NCBI RefSeq assembly: GCF_002872415.1
Contig: NZ_CP025704.1
Span: 1,612,001 to 1,676,000 of the forward strand
DNA length: 64,000 nt
Direction of reading: 5' to 3'
Source of the DNA: Bacteriovorax stolpii
GTDB lineage: Bacteria; Bdellovibrionota; Bacteriovoracia; Bacteriovoracales; Bacteriovoracaceae
This document shows positions 8,015 to 16,321 of this stretch, piece after piece. The position numbers and the translations under genes were made by a program. The notes beneath the pieces were generated by a model, which was not told the DNA's origin, did no database searches, and was given only the letters and a program-made list of their open reading frames with translations. Every line of letters begins with the position of its first letter. The first letter of the stretch is position 1.

Positions 8015-9488
8015 CTAACCAAACCTTCTTTTCGCGCTCGTTACAATCAGATTCCCATACATGGCGGACTTCAAGGTAGCTCATGATCCCTTCAGATCCC
8101 ATCTCTCTGCCGATTCCAGATTCTTTAAATCCACCAAATGGCATACCTGGGTTTAGAAGGTGATACTCGTTGATCCACACAGTTCCTGCTTCAAGCTGGC
8201 TGGCGATCTTATGAGCTTTGTCCGCATCTTTTGACCAGACAGCTCCGGCCAGGCCGTACTTAGAGTTATTAGCAAGAAGAACGGCTTCTTCTTCAGTTTT
8301 AAATTTTGTAATCCCGACAACTGGTCCAAAAATTTCTTCCTGAAAGATTGTGTGTTTCGGAGTGATTTCAAAAGCAGTTGGCTCGATAAAAAATCCTTTA
8401 GCGAATTCACCGTCAGTTTTTCTGTTACCACCAAAAAGAAGTTTTCCATCTTCAGCTTTTGTTTTTTCAATGAAGCCTAGGATGGTCTTCATTTGTTTTT
8501 CGCTGACAACCGGCCCATAACCAGCGTTTGGATCAGTAGTTGGTGCAACCTTTACGTCTTTAATACGTGAGAGAAATTTCTCCATGAATTCAGGGTAAAT
8601 TCCTTCCTGAACCAGAAGTCTTGTTCCTGAATCACAAGCTTGTCCTGAGTGGTATAGGAAAGCGTATAGAGCACCATCGACGGCGATTGAAAGATCAGCA
8701 TCGTTTAAAACGATGTTTGCTGACTTTCCACCAAGCTCCATTGTGGCATTTAAAACACCGCCAGCAGTGTTTTTAAGAATTTCTTTCCCAACTTGAGTTG
8801 AACCAGTAAAGGCCACTTTTTTAACCAGTGGGTGAGAAATAAGAGCGCGACCAACGTCTGCTCCCCCTGTAATGATGTTTACAACACCAGCAGGAACGCC
8901 CGCGTCTCTGATAATTTCAGCCAAGATCGCCGCACTTGCCGGAGTTTCTTCTGCCGATTTTAGAACTGTCGTGCATCCCGTTGCGAGGATTGGCCCGATT
9001 TTCCATCCGGCCATGACTAGCGGGAAGTTCCATGGGATAATTTGTGCGCACACTCCGATGGGAGCGAATTCGCGAGAGTTGATTGAAAATCCTGCGCGAG
9101 AAGCCGCTTCGTCTTTAACTGAAAGCTTTAGCTCTCTTGCCACTTTACTCATGACTTTAAAGAAGGCAGACGTGTTGTGAACATCAGCTTTTGCTTTTCT
9201 AAGAGTTGAACCTGAGTCTCTAACTTCTACGTCCACGATTTCTTTTGCTCTTTCTTTGATCTTTTCAGAGATCTTTAAAAGTAAATCAGCGCGCGCGTCC
9301 TGAGACATGTTTTTCCATTCAGGGTTATAGAAAGCATTGTTTGCCGCTTGAACAGCTTCTTCAATGTCTTTTACTGATGGCACGTGGTATTTTGCAACTT
9401 CTGCTCCGTTAGACGGGTCAAAAGATGTCTTAATGATTTTGTCAGATGAATCTTTGAATTGTCCGTTGATGAATAGTTTAATTTCCAT
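8001..9488 (-). CDS. NAD(P)-dependent aldehyde dehydrogenase
   Basis: 495 residues, the usual length of the soluble ALDH family. It oxidises an aldehyde to a carboxylic acid. Diagnostic motifs are IIPWNFPL (cofactor site), GSTQVGKEI (Rossmann), MELGGKSANIV (general-base Glu), SGQACDSGTRLLV (catalytic Cys) and EIFGPVVGI. It resembles the betaine/phenylacetaldehyde dehydrogenase branch more than CoA-acylating types. In this operon it could oxidise phenylacetaldehyde, or stand in for the aldehyde dehydrogenase half of PaaZ, for which no gene is seen here; both are inference. It sits 20 bases behind the exported metallopeptidase gene. Confidence 0.93.
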   Translation of the reverse strand: MEIKLFINGQFKDSSDKIIKTSFDPSNGAEVAKYHVPSVKDIEEAVQAANNAFYNPEWKNMSQDARADLLLKISEKIKERAKEIVDVEVRDSGSTLRKAKADVHNTSAFFKVMSKVARELKLSVKDEAASRAGFSINSREFAPIGVCAQIIPWNFPLVMAGWKIGPILATGCTTVLKSAEETPASAAILAEIIRDAGVPAGVVNIITGGADVGRALISHPLVKKVAFTGSTQVGKEILKNTAGGVLNATMELGGKSANIVLNDADLSIAVDGALYAFLYHSGQACDSGTRLLVQEGIYPEFMEKFLSRIKDVKVAPTTDPNAGYGPVVSEKQMKTILGFIEKTKAEDGKLLFGGNRKTDGEFAKGFFIEPTAFEITPKHTIFQEEIFGPVVGITKFKTEEEAVLLANNSKYGLAGAVWSKDADKAHKIASQLEAGTVWINEYHLLNPGMPFGGFKESGIGREMGSEGIMSYLEVRHVWESDCNEREKKVWLDAIF

Positions 9489-9508
9489 AACTGTTTTCCT
9501 TGTGCAGG

Positions 9509-10762
9509 TTATTTATAAGCTTTTTGTAGTTGTTCAATATGACTTGCATTTAAATGCCCATTGCGAGAGCACATTAAATTGTCGACATCAATTTCGTAGT
9601 AAACCATGGCCTTTTCATTAACATCGTAGAATTCAAGATAGCAGTCTTGAAATCCTAAAACGTGACCGTACTCGTGACGGATTGTCCATTTTTGATCTTT
9701 ACTCTCAATTGGATATTCCGCTTCCATTGTAATTAAGTTTCCACCAATTCCATTTACATTGGCAGTCACTCCTTCTTTAAACTGAATTCGTGGAATGTCT
9801 TCTGTCGTTTTTTTGTAGTTAATAACCAGGTTAAAGTTTTCACCTTTCCACTCATCTTCAACATTTTCTTTTAACCACTTCTGAACATCTGTTCGCTCAG
9901 GAGTTTGAAAAGGAGCGATCAGTTGAGTTTTATTAGCGCTCCAATACATTTCTGGACGAGTGGCCCTGATCTTAAAGTTCAGGTCGTACATACTTTGACC
10001 GTACTTACTGAACTTGTTGTAAAATTCAAAAAGAGTGTTTCTCTTTGTGTACTTTTGCAATTCAGTTTTACAATCTGTTGGATTGAAATCGCCGTTACGG
10101 CAAAGTCCGAATAACCAACCGGTAAATTTCGCTTGATCTTCAACTGTCATATTTGGGTATGACTTAAGTGTCTCTTCCAGGTTAGGGGTCTTTTGTAAAA
10201 ATAAGAAACCTCTAATGTCATAGATGGCCTTATTCATATACCATGACAACCACTGGCGAGCCCCGGCCCATCTGATCGTTGATTGATAAATGCGATCAAG
10301 GACGCGAAGAGATTTTACAAATTCAGCATCATCAACCGGCGGGTTAACGGGAAGCTCTCTTGAGCTTGTCACTACATCAGTAATAAGTGGGCTGGTCGAC
10401 TTTAAGAAGTCTTCATAGCGCTTCATCATGATGTTAGTGCTGCTTTTTTGTGGCTCTGTTATAGGGATTCCACCAGTCTTTGACGGGCTTGAAAGATCAA
10501 GCTTTGTCTCTGGCGTTCTAGCAGTGTTAACTTTTGTGATCCACTGACTTGCTCTTTTTCCAACAGCAAGAAGCATTTCAAGTTTTCTGTCTTCTTCGCT
10601 TGCCGCTGCATCTTTTTCTTCGGCAATTTTATTTTGGATCATGCGCTCGATTTTTAGCGAGTGAATGTTATTAAAACGTCCACCTTCTGGTCCAATATGC
10701 GGGGGCGCGATTTCGGCAAAGGCGCTTCCTGTGATAAAAAGAGAAAGGAGTAAAACTTTCAT
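9509..10762 (-). CDS. Exported metzincin-like zinc metallopeptidase
   Basis: 417 residues with a signal peptide (MKVLLLSLFITGSAFA). Near the C-terminus HEYGHVLGFQD (residues 363-373) fits the extended zinc motif HExxHxxGxxD, with Asp as third ligand as in snapalysin-type enzymes. About 20 residues on, DVDNLMCSRNGHL contains a Met that fits a metzincin Met-turn. The ~360-residue N-terminal part is helical, with no family I can name, and may be a pro-domain or substrate-recognition region. The pattern supports a secreted protease that could attack prey or environmental protein. It is embedded in the aromatic-catabolism run, 8 bases after paaJ, an unexpected partner. Confidence 0.8.
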   Translation of the reverse strand: MKVLLLSLFITGSAFAEIAPPHIGPEGGRFNNIHSLKIERMIQNKIAEEKDAAASEEDRKLEMLLAVGKRASQWITKVNTARTPETKLDLSSPSKTGGIPITEPQKSSTNIMMKRYEDFLKSTSPLITDVVTSSRELPVNPPVDDAEFVKSLRVLDRIYQSTIRWAGARQWLSWYMNKAIYDIRGFLFLQKTPNLEETLKSYPNMTVEDQAKFTGWLFGLCRNGDFNPTDCKTELQKYTKRNTLFEFYNKFSKYGQSMYDLNFKIRATRPEMYWSANKTQLIAPFQTPERTDVQKWLKENVEDEWKGENFNLVINYKKTTEDIPRIQFKEGVTANVNGIGGNLITMEAEYPIESKDQKWTIRHEYGHVLGFQDCYLEFYDVNEKAMVYYEIDVDNLMCSRNGHLNASHIEQLQKAYK

Positions 10763-10769
10763 AAATGTC

Positions 10770-11966
10770 CTAACAGTTTTTAAAGCTTACTGCGATCCCT
10801 TGACCTACACCAATACACATCGAGGCAAGGCCTTCTTTAATGTTTTTATTTTTCTTCATCTGGTGAGCAAGAGTTGTCACAATTCTTGTTCCCGAGCTTC
10901 CAAGGGCGTGACCGATAGCGATGGCTCCACCGTTCATATTAACTTTATTCGGGTCAAGCTCCAGACCTTTGATACACCCAAGGGCCTGAGCGGCGAAAGC
11001 TTCGTTAAGTTCGATCGCATCGAAGTCAGTGATTTTTTTGTTGTATCTTGTAAGCAGAGTTTTAACCGCTTCAATCGGACCAAGTCCCATTGTGTTTGGA
11101 TGCACTCCGCGAGTCGCGGCCCCTGTCACTTCCATCATCGGAGTCAGGTTGTGCTTTTTCATAAAGTCTTCACTGACAAGAAGAAGTCCTGAAGCCCCAT
11201 CGTTCATTGGGCTTGAGTTCCCAGCTGTCACTGATCCTTCTTTTCTAAACACTGGTTTTAGTTTTGCAAGCGCTTCCATTGTCGTGTCATTGCGAACGCA
11301 TTCATCTTTACTAAAGACGAATGACTCTTTTTTCATTTCTACAGTGTAAGGAATGATTTCATCATTGAAGTCTCCGCGATCCCATGCCGCTGCTGCTTTT
11401 TTATGAGAGTTTACAGCAAACTGATCCTGTTCTTCGCGAGAGATTTTATAAAGATTAGCAACCTCTTCAGCTGTTTCTCCCATCGTAAAAAGTGGGAACA
11501 TTTTTTCCATCTTAGGGTTTTGAAATCTCCACCCTAAAGTCGTATCAAACATTTTTTGGTCACGTCCAAAAGCGTCCCCAGCTTTAGAAAGAACGTAAGG
11601 TGCACGAGTCATGCTCTCAGCTCCACCGATGATTAAACAATCAGCGATGCCGGCCTGAATGCGTGCGTATCCGTCAATAAGAGCATCAAGAGATGATCCA
11701 CAAAGACGGTTTACTGTCGTTCCCGGGACTGCCAGGGGAAGACCTGAAAGGATGACCGCCATACGGGCCACGTTTCTGTTGTCTTCTCCGGCCTGGTTAG
11801 CACAACCTACGATGACGTCGTCGATAAGAGCAGGGTCGAAGTTAATAGTATTTTTAATATCAGTAAAAACGTGAGCTAGTAGATCATCCACTCTTACTGT
11901 TGAGAGTTTTCCGTTAAGTTTTCCAATCGCAGTTCTTTTAGCGTGAACAATAAATGTTCTTTTCAT
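10770..11966 (-). CDS. paaJ: 3-oxoadipyl-CoA / acetyl-CoA thiolase
   Basis: 398 residues. It cleaves 3-oxoadipyl-CoA to succinyl-CoA and acetyl-CoA, the last step of phenylacetate breakdown. The active-site Cys is in NRLCGSSLDAL, the His in GGAIAIGHALGSSGTR and the second Cys in SMCIGVGQG. The stretches IVGCANQAGEDNRNVARMA and MFDTTLGWRFQNP are especially like PaaJ/PcaF rather than general acetoacetyl-CoA thiolases. It overlaps by 4 bases with the upstream half-paaH gene. It could also thiolyse acetoacetyl-CoA made by the acetoacetyl-CoA synthetase at 58 kb. Confidence 0.93.
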   Translation of the reverse strand: MKRTFIVHAKRTAIGKLNGKLSTVRVDDLLAHVFTDIKNTINFDPALIDDVIVGCANQAGEDNRNVARMAVILSGLPLAVPGTTVNRLCGSSLDALIDGYARIQAGIADCLIIGGAESMTRAPYVLSKAGDAFGRDQKMFDTTLGWRFQNPKMEKMFPLFTMGETAEEVANLYKISREEQDQFAVNSHKKAAAAWDRGDFNDEIIPYTVEMKKESFVFSKDECVRNDTTMEALAKLKPVFRKEGSVTAGNSSPMNDGASGLLLVSEDFMKKHNLTPMMEVTGAATRGVHPNTMGLGPIEAVKTLLTRYNKKITDFDAIELNEAFAAQALGCIKGLELDPNKVNMNGGAIAIGHALGSSGTRIVTTLAHQMKKNKNIKEGLASMCIGVGQGIAVSFKNC

Positions 11967-12619
11967 AGCTGGTTTCCTTTAAGTTTTAATTCGCGTGAAA
12001 CGCGGTAGCGTGAATCCTCAGTGATCTCATAAAGTTCATTTAAAAGGTCCACAATATATTTAAGTCCGATTTTATCTCCCCATTCAATTGGGCCCAGGGG
12101 ATAGTTCACACCAAACTTCATAGCGAGGTCGATATCTTTTGGCGAGGCCAGGTTTTCTTCAAGAGCAAAATAGGCTTCGTTAATGATCATCGAAATAGCG
12201 CGAGGGTAGTGAAAGCCCACTTTTAAGTCTTGGTGGTTAACACCACTTTTTTCAATCACAGCTAAAAAATCATCAATATGTTTTTGAGCGGCTGGATTTT
12301 TAGCGAAAGTTTCAACTTTTTGGGTTGGCGAGAAAAAGAGCAACGACATGGCCCCCGATACTTTCGGGCAGTTTTGTAAAACCATCTCTGGCCACGTTAA
12401 GCTTAAATCAGAAATGACTTCAGCTTTTGTCGTGCGCACCAGCTCTTTTAAAAAAAGAACTTTGTTTTTTGTGCGAAGAGGAGAGAGGTCAATCACCAGG
12501 TCATATGTTTCATAACTGCTTAGAGCTTCTTCAACTGATCTCGTAGCAAAATGTTTACTGATAGTAGCATAGAGTGGATGATTATTTTCAATCACCACCA
12601 GGGTGTTTTCTTTATTCAT
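11963..12619 (-). CDS. Second half of split 3-hydroxyacyl-CoA dehydrogenase (PaaH C-terminal part)
   Basis: 218 residues from the ATG at 12619, which overlaps the stop of the preceding dehydrogenase gene by 8 bases. A longer in-frame extension to 12742 exists but lies wholly within that gene. The N-terminal ~115 residues look like a decayed Rossmann-like region (LVVIENNHPLYATIS, YDLVIDLSPL). The last ~100 residues are a typical 3HCDH C-terminal domain (YPRAISMIINEAYFALEEN, then FGVNYPLGPIEWGD). Full-length PaaH proteins are ~475-505 residues with two such C-terminal domains; 287 + 218 residues equals that. I read this as a split PaaH whose halves are co-translated and probably associate. Confidence 0.82.
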   Translation of the reverse strand: MNKENTLVVIENNHPLYATISKHFATRSVEEALSSYETYDLVIDLSPLRTKNKVLFLKELVRTTKAEVISDLSLTWPEMVLQNCPKVSGAMSLLFFSPTQKVETFAKNPAAQKHIDDFLAVIEKSGVNHQDLKVGFHYPRAISMIINEAYFALEENLASPKDIDLAMKFGVNYPLGPIEWGDKIGLKYIVDLLNELYEITEDSRYRVSRELKLKGNQL

Positions 12620-13475
12620 AAATATAAAACCCCTTTTTAGTCTTTCTACCAAAACGCTTGCCATCGACCATTTCCTTTTGCAGGCGATGAGGTTTAAAGC
12701 GTGGTTCATCAAAAAAAGCGCGGTAAACTGATTCTGTGACACTCAAGTTGACGTCGATTCCTATAAGATCCATCAGTTCAAATGGCCCCATCTTAAATCC
12801 ACCAACTTCTCTCATCACTGTGTCGACTTCTTTGATTTTTTCCAGGTCGTAGTGTCCGACAGCTCTTAGGGATTCGCCGTAAAAGTTGCGGGCCACGCGG
12901 TTAACGATAAATCCTGGAGCATCTCCACAAAGACAAGCGACTTTTCCTTTGCTGTTAAACCACTTCAGGATCTCTTGTGAAAGGGAGCGATCTGTTTCCA
13001 GTCCATTGATAACTTCCACCAGCTTCATAATTGTTGCCGGGTTAAAGAAGTGAAGACCTAAAAACTTTTTTTGTCTCCCTGCACTTAGGTCCTTGGCCAT
13101 TTCCGTAATCGGAAATGAGGACGTGTTGGAAGCAAGGACAGTATTTTGATCCATTAACTCATCGAGCTTTTTAAAAAGATCTTTTTTGATCTCTTTGTCT
13201 TCGATGATGGCCTCAATCACTAAGTCCGCTTTTGGGTTGATCTCTTCAAGTTTTTTTACCGAAAGTTTTTTCTTTAGGTCAGATACAAGTGCAGCTTCAA
13301 GTTTTCCTTTGGCGACCAGAGAGTCGAGACTCTCATGAATGCGGTCCATACTTTTTAGAGCGAAGTCGTAGTTTGCATCCACCATTTCAACAGTGGTGTT
13401 TTGTTGCAGGAACCATTGGGCAATTCCTTGCCCCATAGTTCCTGTTCCGATAACGATAACGTTTTTAATATCCAT
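12612..13475 (-). CDS. paaH: 3-hydroxyadipyl-CoA dehydrogenase, NAD-binding half
   Basis: 287 residues. It oxidises 3-hydroxyadipyl-CoA to 3-oxoadipyl-CoA with NAD+. The Rossmann motif VIGTGTMGQGIAQW starts at residue ~8, the catalytic region reads GLHFFNPATIMKLVEV (His) and the C-terminal domain begins PGFIVNRVARNFYGE. By itself it has the length of a normal short 3HCDH, so it could work alone. The overlapping downstream gene supplies the second C-terminal domain found in long PaaH proteins. It lies 6 bases after the PaaA-like gene. Confidence 0.9.
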   Translation of the reverse strand: MDIKNVIVIGTGTMGQGIAQWFLQQNTTVEMVDANYDFALKSMDRIHESLDSLVAKGKLEAALVSDLKKKLSVKKLEEINPKADLVIEAIIEDKEIKKDLFKKLDELMDQNTVLASNTSSFPITEMAKDLSAGRQKKFLGLHFFNPATIMKLVEVINGLETDRSLSQEILKWFNSKGKVACLCGDAPGFIVNRVARNFYGESLRAVGHYDLEKIKEVDTVMREVGGFKMGPFELMDLIGIDVNLSVTESVYRAFFDEPRFKPHRLQKEMVDGKRFGRKTKKGFYIYE

Positions 13476-13481
13476 TTTTGA

Positions 13482-14315
13482 TTATGCTTTTTTAGGGTCT
13501 CTTTGAGGTTGGTCTTCTTCTTTGTAAGTTGGAACAACTAAACCAGCTTCATCACAAAGCTCCTGGATTTCTTTTAGGAAAGCTGTACGAACTTCCTGGT
13601 TTGTTCTTTGCTTAAGTCCAAGGCGAACGTAAAGATCGTTTGTCTGGCCTTGAGTGTTCCCAAAAACGTTCATCACTCTTGGCCACCAAAGGTTTAGTCT
13701 TTCTTGCAGGAATTCTTTTTTCGCCGGGTCTTTTGCCAGGATCTTGATCCACTTGTCCCCGTGAGCAAGGTGCATAACTTCTTCTTTGTAGATCCCTTCG
13801 ATAGCTTTTTTCCATGGAAGGTAGCTTGAGTTGAAAGTGTCTTGAAGTTGGTGACCAGCAGCTCTGTCCATCAAGAAGTTAAAAAGAATGTAATCTTCCC
13901 AGTGCTTGATGTTGTAGTAGAAAATGTTTACGCGGTAGTCGTCTTTGATTCTCTTGAAGCCAATGTTGATTTGGTCTTCTTCCAGCTTGTATCCAAGGTC
14001 TTTAGATTCAGTGTGAGCAAGAGTGTCTTGTCCCAATTCATCTAATAAACGGTACATGACGTTAGCGTGTCTCATTTCGTCTTTAACCATTTGAGCAACG
14101 ATTACTTTCTCTTGTAGTGTTGGAGCTTTTTCAATCCATGGCATGTATCCAAGGGCACCAGAGTACTCAGAATCTCCTTGCATCCACATAAGGTTTAGAA
14201 GGTGCTTGCGGTAGAACGCCGGCATGTCATCTGTCGCCTCAAATGTTTTTCCGTTTTTGATGTCCTCAAAAAGTTTTAGTTCTTCTGCTGAGTAGCTGTA
14301 AGCATTTCCTGTCAT
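13482..14315 (-). CDS. PaaA-like phenylacetyl-CoA epoxidase diiron subunit
   Basis: 277 residues of the PaaA/PaaC ferritin-like family. In phenylacetate catabolism PaaA, with PaaC and the reductase PaaE, epoxidises the ring of phenylacetyl-CoA. Two diiron ExxH motifs are seen, DEMRHANVMY and EEVMHLAHG, with further carboxylates in GDSEYSGAL and HWEDYILF. The DMPAFYRKHLLNL start, KAPTLQEKVIVAQ and RLNLWWPRVMNVFG match PaaA more than PaaC. It is shorter than typical PaaA (~310-330). No paaB, C, D or E gene lies in the window, so partners must be elsewhere or the protein is a divergent stand-alone monooxygenase. It opens the paaH/paaJ part of the operon. Confidence 0.8.
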   Translation of the reverse strand: MTGNAYSYSAEELKLFEDIKNGKTFEATDDMPAFYRKHLLNLMWMQGDSEYSGALGYMPWIEKAPTLQEKVIVAQMVKDEMRHANVMYRLLDELGQDTLAHTESKDLGYKLEEDQINIGFKRIKDDYRVNIFYYNIKHWEDYILFNFLMDRAAGHQLQDTFNSSYLPWKKAIEGIYKEEVMHLAHGDKWIKILAKDPAKKEFLQERLNLWWPRVMNVFGNTQGQTNDLYVRLGLKQRTNQEVRTAFLKEIQELCDEAGLVVPTYKEEDQPQRDPKKA

Positions 14316-14345
14316 AATCTTCTCCTATAAAAATCCGTATCGAAA

Positions 14346-15134
14346 TTAGTTTCCAGTAAAATTAGGCTGTCTTTTTTCTAAGAAAGCCGTCAGACCTTCT
14401 TTGTAGTCCGCACTCCTGCCTAAGAAGCGCTGAACATGCATTTCTCTTTCCATCGATTCACTAAAGTTTGAATCAAGCGCCGCTTTGATGTTGGCCTTGA
14501 TCATTGATGAAGCAAGAGGTGAGAGCTTGTTAAGGGACTGTGAGTACTCCATTGCTTTGGCCATTGGATCGTCACTAAGGGCATTGATTAATCCTGCAGT
14601 ATGAAGTTCATCCGTCGTGATCGCTTCACCTAGAAGGAAAAATTCCATTGTCTTTTGGTAACCAAGAGCGCGAGAGAAAATGTAAGTTGAACCAGCATCT
14701 GGAGCAAGGCCCAGTTTAGAGAAGGCTCCTACGAACTTGACTCCTGATTTACTCACGATTAAATCACAAGCGATGGCCACTGAAATACCAGCACCGGCAC
14801 AAACGCCATTAACGGCAGCGATCACAATTTTCTTTGAGTCGCGAATGGCGCTGACCAGCGGGTTCCATTCAGTTTGCAGCGTGTGACCTAAATCCACTCC
14901 GCCATTGCCGACTTGAACACTGCGGTCGTTAAGGTCTTGTCCTGTACAAAAAGCTTTTCCTTCACCTGTCAAAATGATGGAAAAAACATTCGGGCTCTTG
15001 TTAGCTTCGCGGATCGCCTGAACGATTTCCATTTTGGCGTCGAAGTTAAGAGCGTTGTATAGCTCCGGTCGATTCATTGTAATCGTCGCCGTTCTGTTTT
15101 CTTCAGAATATTTAATATACTTAAACTGGCTCAT
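14346..15134 (-). CDS. paaG: 1,2-epoxyphenylacetyl-CoA isomerase (crotonase family)
   Basis: 262 residues of the enoyl-CoA hydratase/isomerase superfamily. PaaG converts ring-1,2-epoxyphenylacetyl-CoA to the seven-membered oxepin-CoA. FCTGQDLNDRS is the characteristic PaaG version of the CoA-binding loop, VNGVCAGAGISVAIACDL forms the oxyanion hole, and LGLAPDAGSTYIFSRALG holds the Asp expected for isomerase activity. The C-terminus is a normal crotonase helix region (GRSADYKEGLTAFLEKR). It is 1 base from paaF, so the two are co-transcribed and probably coupled. Confidence 0.92.
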   Translation of the reverse strand: MSQFKYIKYSEENRTATITMNRPELYNALNFDAKMEIVQAIREANKSPNVFSIILTGEGKAFCTGQDLNDRSVQVGNGGVDLGHTLQTEWNPLVSAIRDSKKIVIAAVNGVCAGAGISVAIACDLIVSKSGVKFVGAFSKLGLAPDAGSTYIFSRALGYQKTMEFFLLGEAITTDELHTAGLINALSDDPMAKAMEYSQSLNKLSPLASSMIKANIKAALDSNFSESMEREMHVQRFLGRSADYKEGLTAFLEKRQPNFTGN

Positions 15135-15135
15135 G

Positions 15136-15915
15136 TTAATTCCCTTGGTAGGTTGGATTTCTTTTTTCCATGAACGCCTTCATTCCTTCTTTTTGATCTC
15201 CTGAAGAGAATGTCAGGTAGAAATTTCTGCGCTCAAAATCCATTCCGTCTTTTAACGTCATTTCAAATGATTTGTTGACGGCTTCTTTAGCTAAACGAAC
15301 GGCCACTGGAGCACGGTCTGAAATTGTTTTAGCAAGTTCAAACGTTTCCTGCATAAGTGTTTGAGCTGGTACCACTTTTGCCACCAGACCCCAGTCACAA
15401 GCAGTGTGAGCATCAATCATGTCACCGGTTAAAACCATCATCATCGCTTTTGATTTTCCAATCGCGCGAGTCAGGCGTTGAGTTCCACCTGCTCCTGGGA
15501 TTGTTCCGATTTTAATTTCTGGTTGAGAGAATTTAGCGTCGTCACCGGCAATGATTAAATCACACGACATCGCCAGCTCACATCCACCACCTAGAGCAAA
15601 ACCGTTAACGGCCGCGATGATTGGTTTAGTGATCAGCTTTAACATTTCCCAAGTGCGAAAGCGCTGGTCGTTGATTTGATCAATAGGAGTCGCTGTCACC
15701 ATCTGGGCAATATCAGCACCAGCGGCAAAAGCGCGCTCGTTTCCAGTTAAGATAATCACGCGGACGTTTGGATTTTTATCCAGAGTCAGCATGGTATTGA
15801 CTAACTCTTCCATCAGGTCAGTTGAAAGCGCGTTCAAGACCTTTGGACGATTAAGCTTCACCAGAGCGATATGCTCGTGATTGTTATACGGGTATTCTAG
15901 TAAAATGTTTTCCAT
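15136..15915 (-). CDS. paaF: Enoyl-CoA hydratase (2,3-dehydroadipyl-CoA hydratase)
   Basis: 259 residues, crotonase superfamily. PaaF hydrates 2,3-dehydroadipyl-CoA to 3-hydroxyadipyl-CoA, the substrate of PaaH. Motifs are AFAAGADIAQM, NGFALGGGCELAMSCDLI (oxyanion hole and first Glu) and KIGTIPGAGGTQRLTRAIG, with both catalytic Glu positions in the standard arrangement (GGGCELAM and SQPEIKIG). It could equally be a general short-chain enoyl-CoA hydratase; the assignment to PaaF rests on context. It overlaps the upstream EthD-like gene by one base. Confidence 0.88.
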   Translation of the reverse strand: MENILLEYPYNNHEHIALVKLNRPKVLNALSTDLMEELVNTMLTLDKNPNVRVIILTGNERAFAAGADIAQMVTATPIDQINDQRFRTWEMLKLITKPIIAAVNGFALGGGCELAMSCDLIIAGDDAKFSQPEIKIGTIPGAGGTQRLTRAIGKSKAMMMVLTGDMIDAHTACDWGLVAKVVPAQTLMQETFELAKTISDRAPVAVRLAKEAVNKSFEMTLKDGMDFERRNFYLTFSSGDQKEGMKAFMEKRNPTYQGN

Positions 15916-16223
15916 TAGAACTTCACCACTTCTTCTTCAGCAAAGTGAACAGAGACGATGTCTTTATAGTTTGAAAAAGCGTCTTTTCCACACGCCATGT
16001 TTTCTGGAGAACCCATCGCTGCTTTGAAATCTTCTTTCGTTGCAAAACAAACTTCTGTGATTAAGTGAAGATCACTTGCTCCACGTGGCCCACCAGAAAC
16101 TTTGTTCATGCGAACTTCTGCAACGTGAGGCACTTTTCTTACAAGTTCCGTGTGGCCTTTAAACCAGTCTGCAAATGCATTAACGTCAGTTGGAACTTTG
16201 TACACAGCAATCATTTTAAACAT
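15915..16223 (-). CDS. EthD-like small dimeric alpha/beta-barrel protein
   Basis: 102 residues. The layout MIAVYKVPTDVNAFADWF, then HTELVRKVPHVAEVRMNKV, then a run ending ENMACGKDAFSNYKDIV, matches the EthD/ferredoxin-like dimeric barrel family. Members include EthD of ether degradation and several small enzymes of aromatic pathways; the exact reaction is generally unknown. It is the first gene of the paa run, 1 base ahead of paaF, and its start region faces the divergent DUF1304 gene, so the operon promoter should lie in 16224-16321. Confidence 0.85.
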   Translation of the reverse strand: MFKMIAVYKVPTDVNAFADWFKGHTELVRKVPHVAEVRMNKVSGGPRGASDLHLITEVCFATKEDFKAAMGSPENMACGKDAFSNYKDIVSVHFAEEEVVKF

Positions 16224-16278
16224 AAAGTTTTCCTTGGTAATTTTAGTAAAAAAGTTTCAAAATAGTAGCATTAGCTTT

Positions 16279-16292
16279 TTTGCTTTAGCAAA
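16279..16292. promoter_or_regulatory. Inverted repeat between paa operon and DUF1304 gene
   Basis: The perfect inverted repeat TTTGCT-TT-AGCAAA sits in the 98-base divergent intergenic region. Dyads like this are typical operators for dimeric regulators such as the TetR or MarR family; no such regulator gene is in the window. Its function is an inference. Confidence 0.4.
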
Positions 16293-16321
16293 CTTTAAAG
16301 GCGTGTGTTTCGGAGGGAAAA

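Noticed and set aside
12620-12742. N-terminal extension of the second PaaH half
   Set aside because: It lies inside the upstream dehydrogenase gene; the ATG at 12619 fits an overlapping start after the preceding stop.
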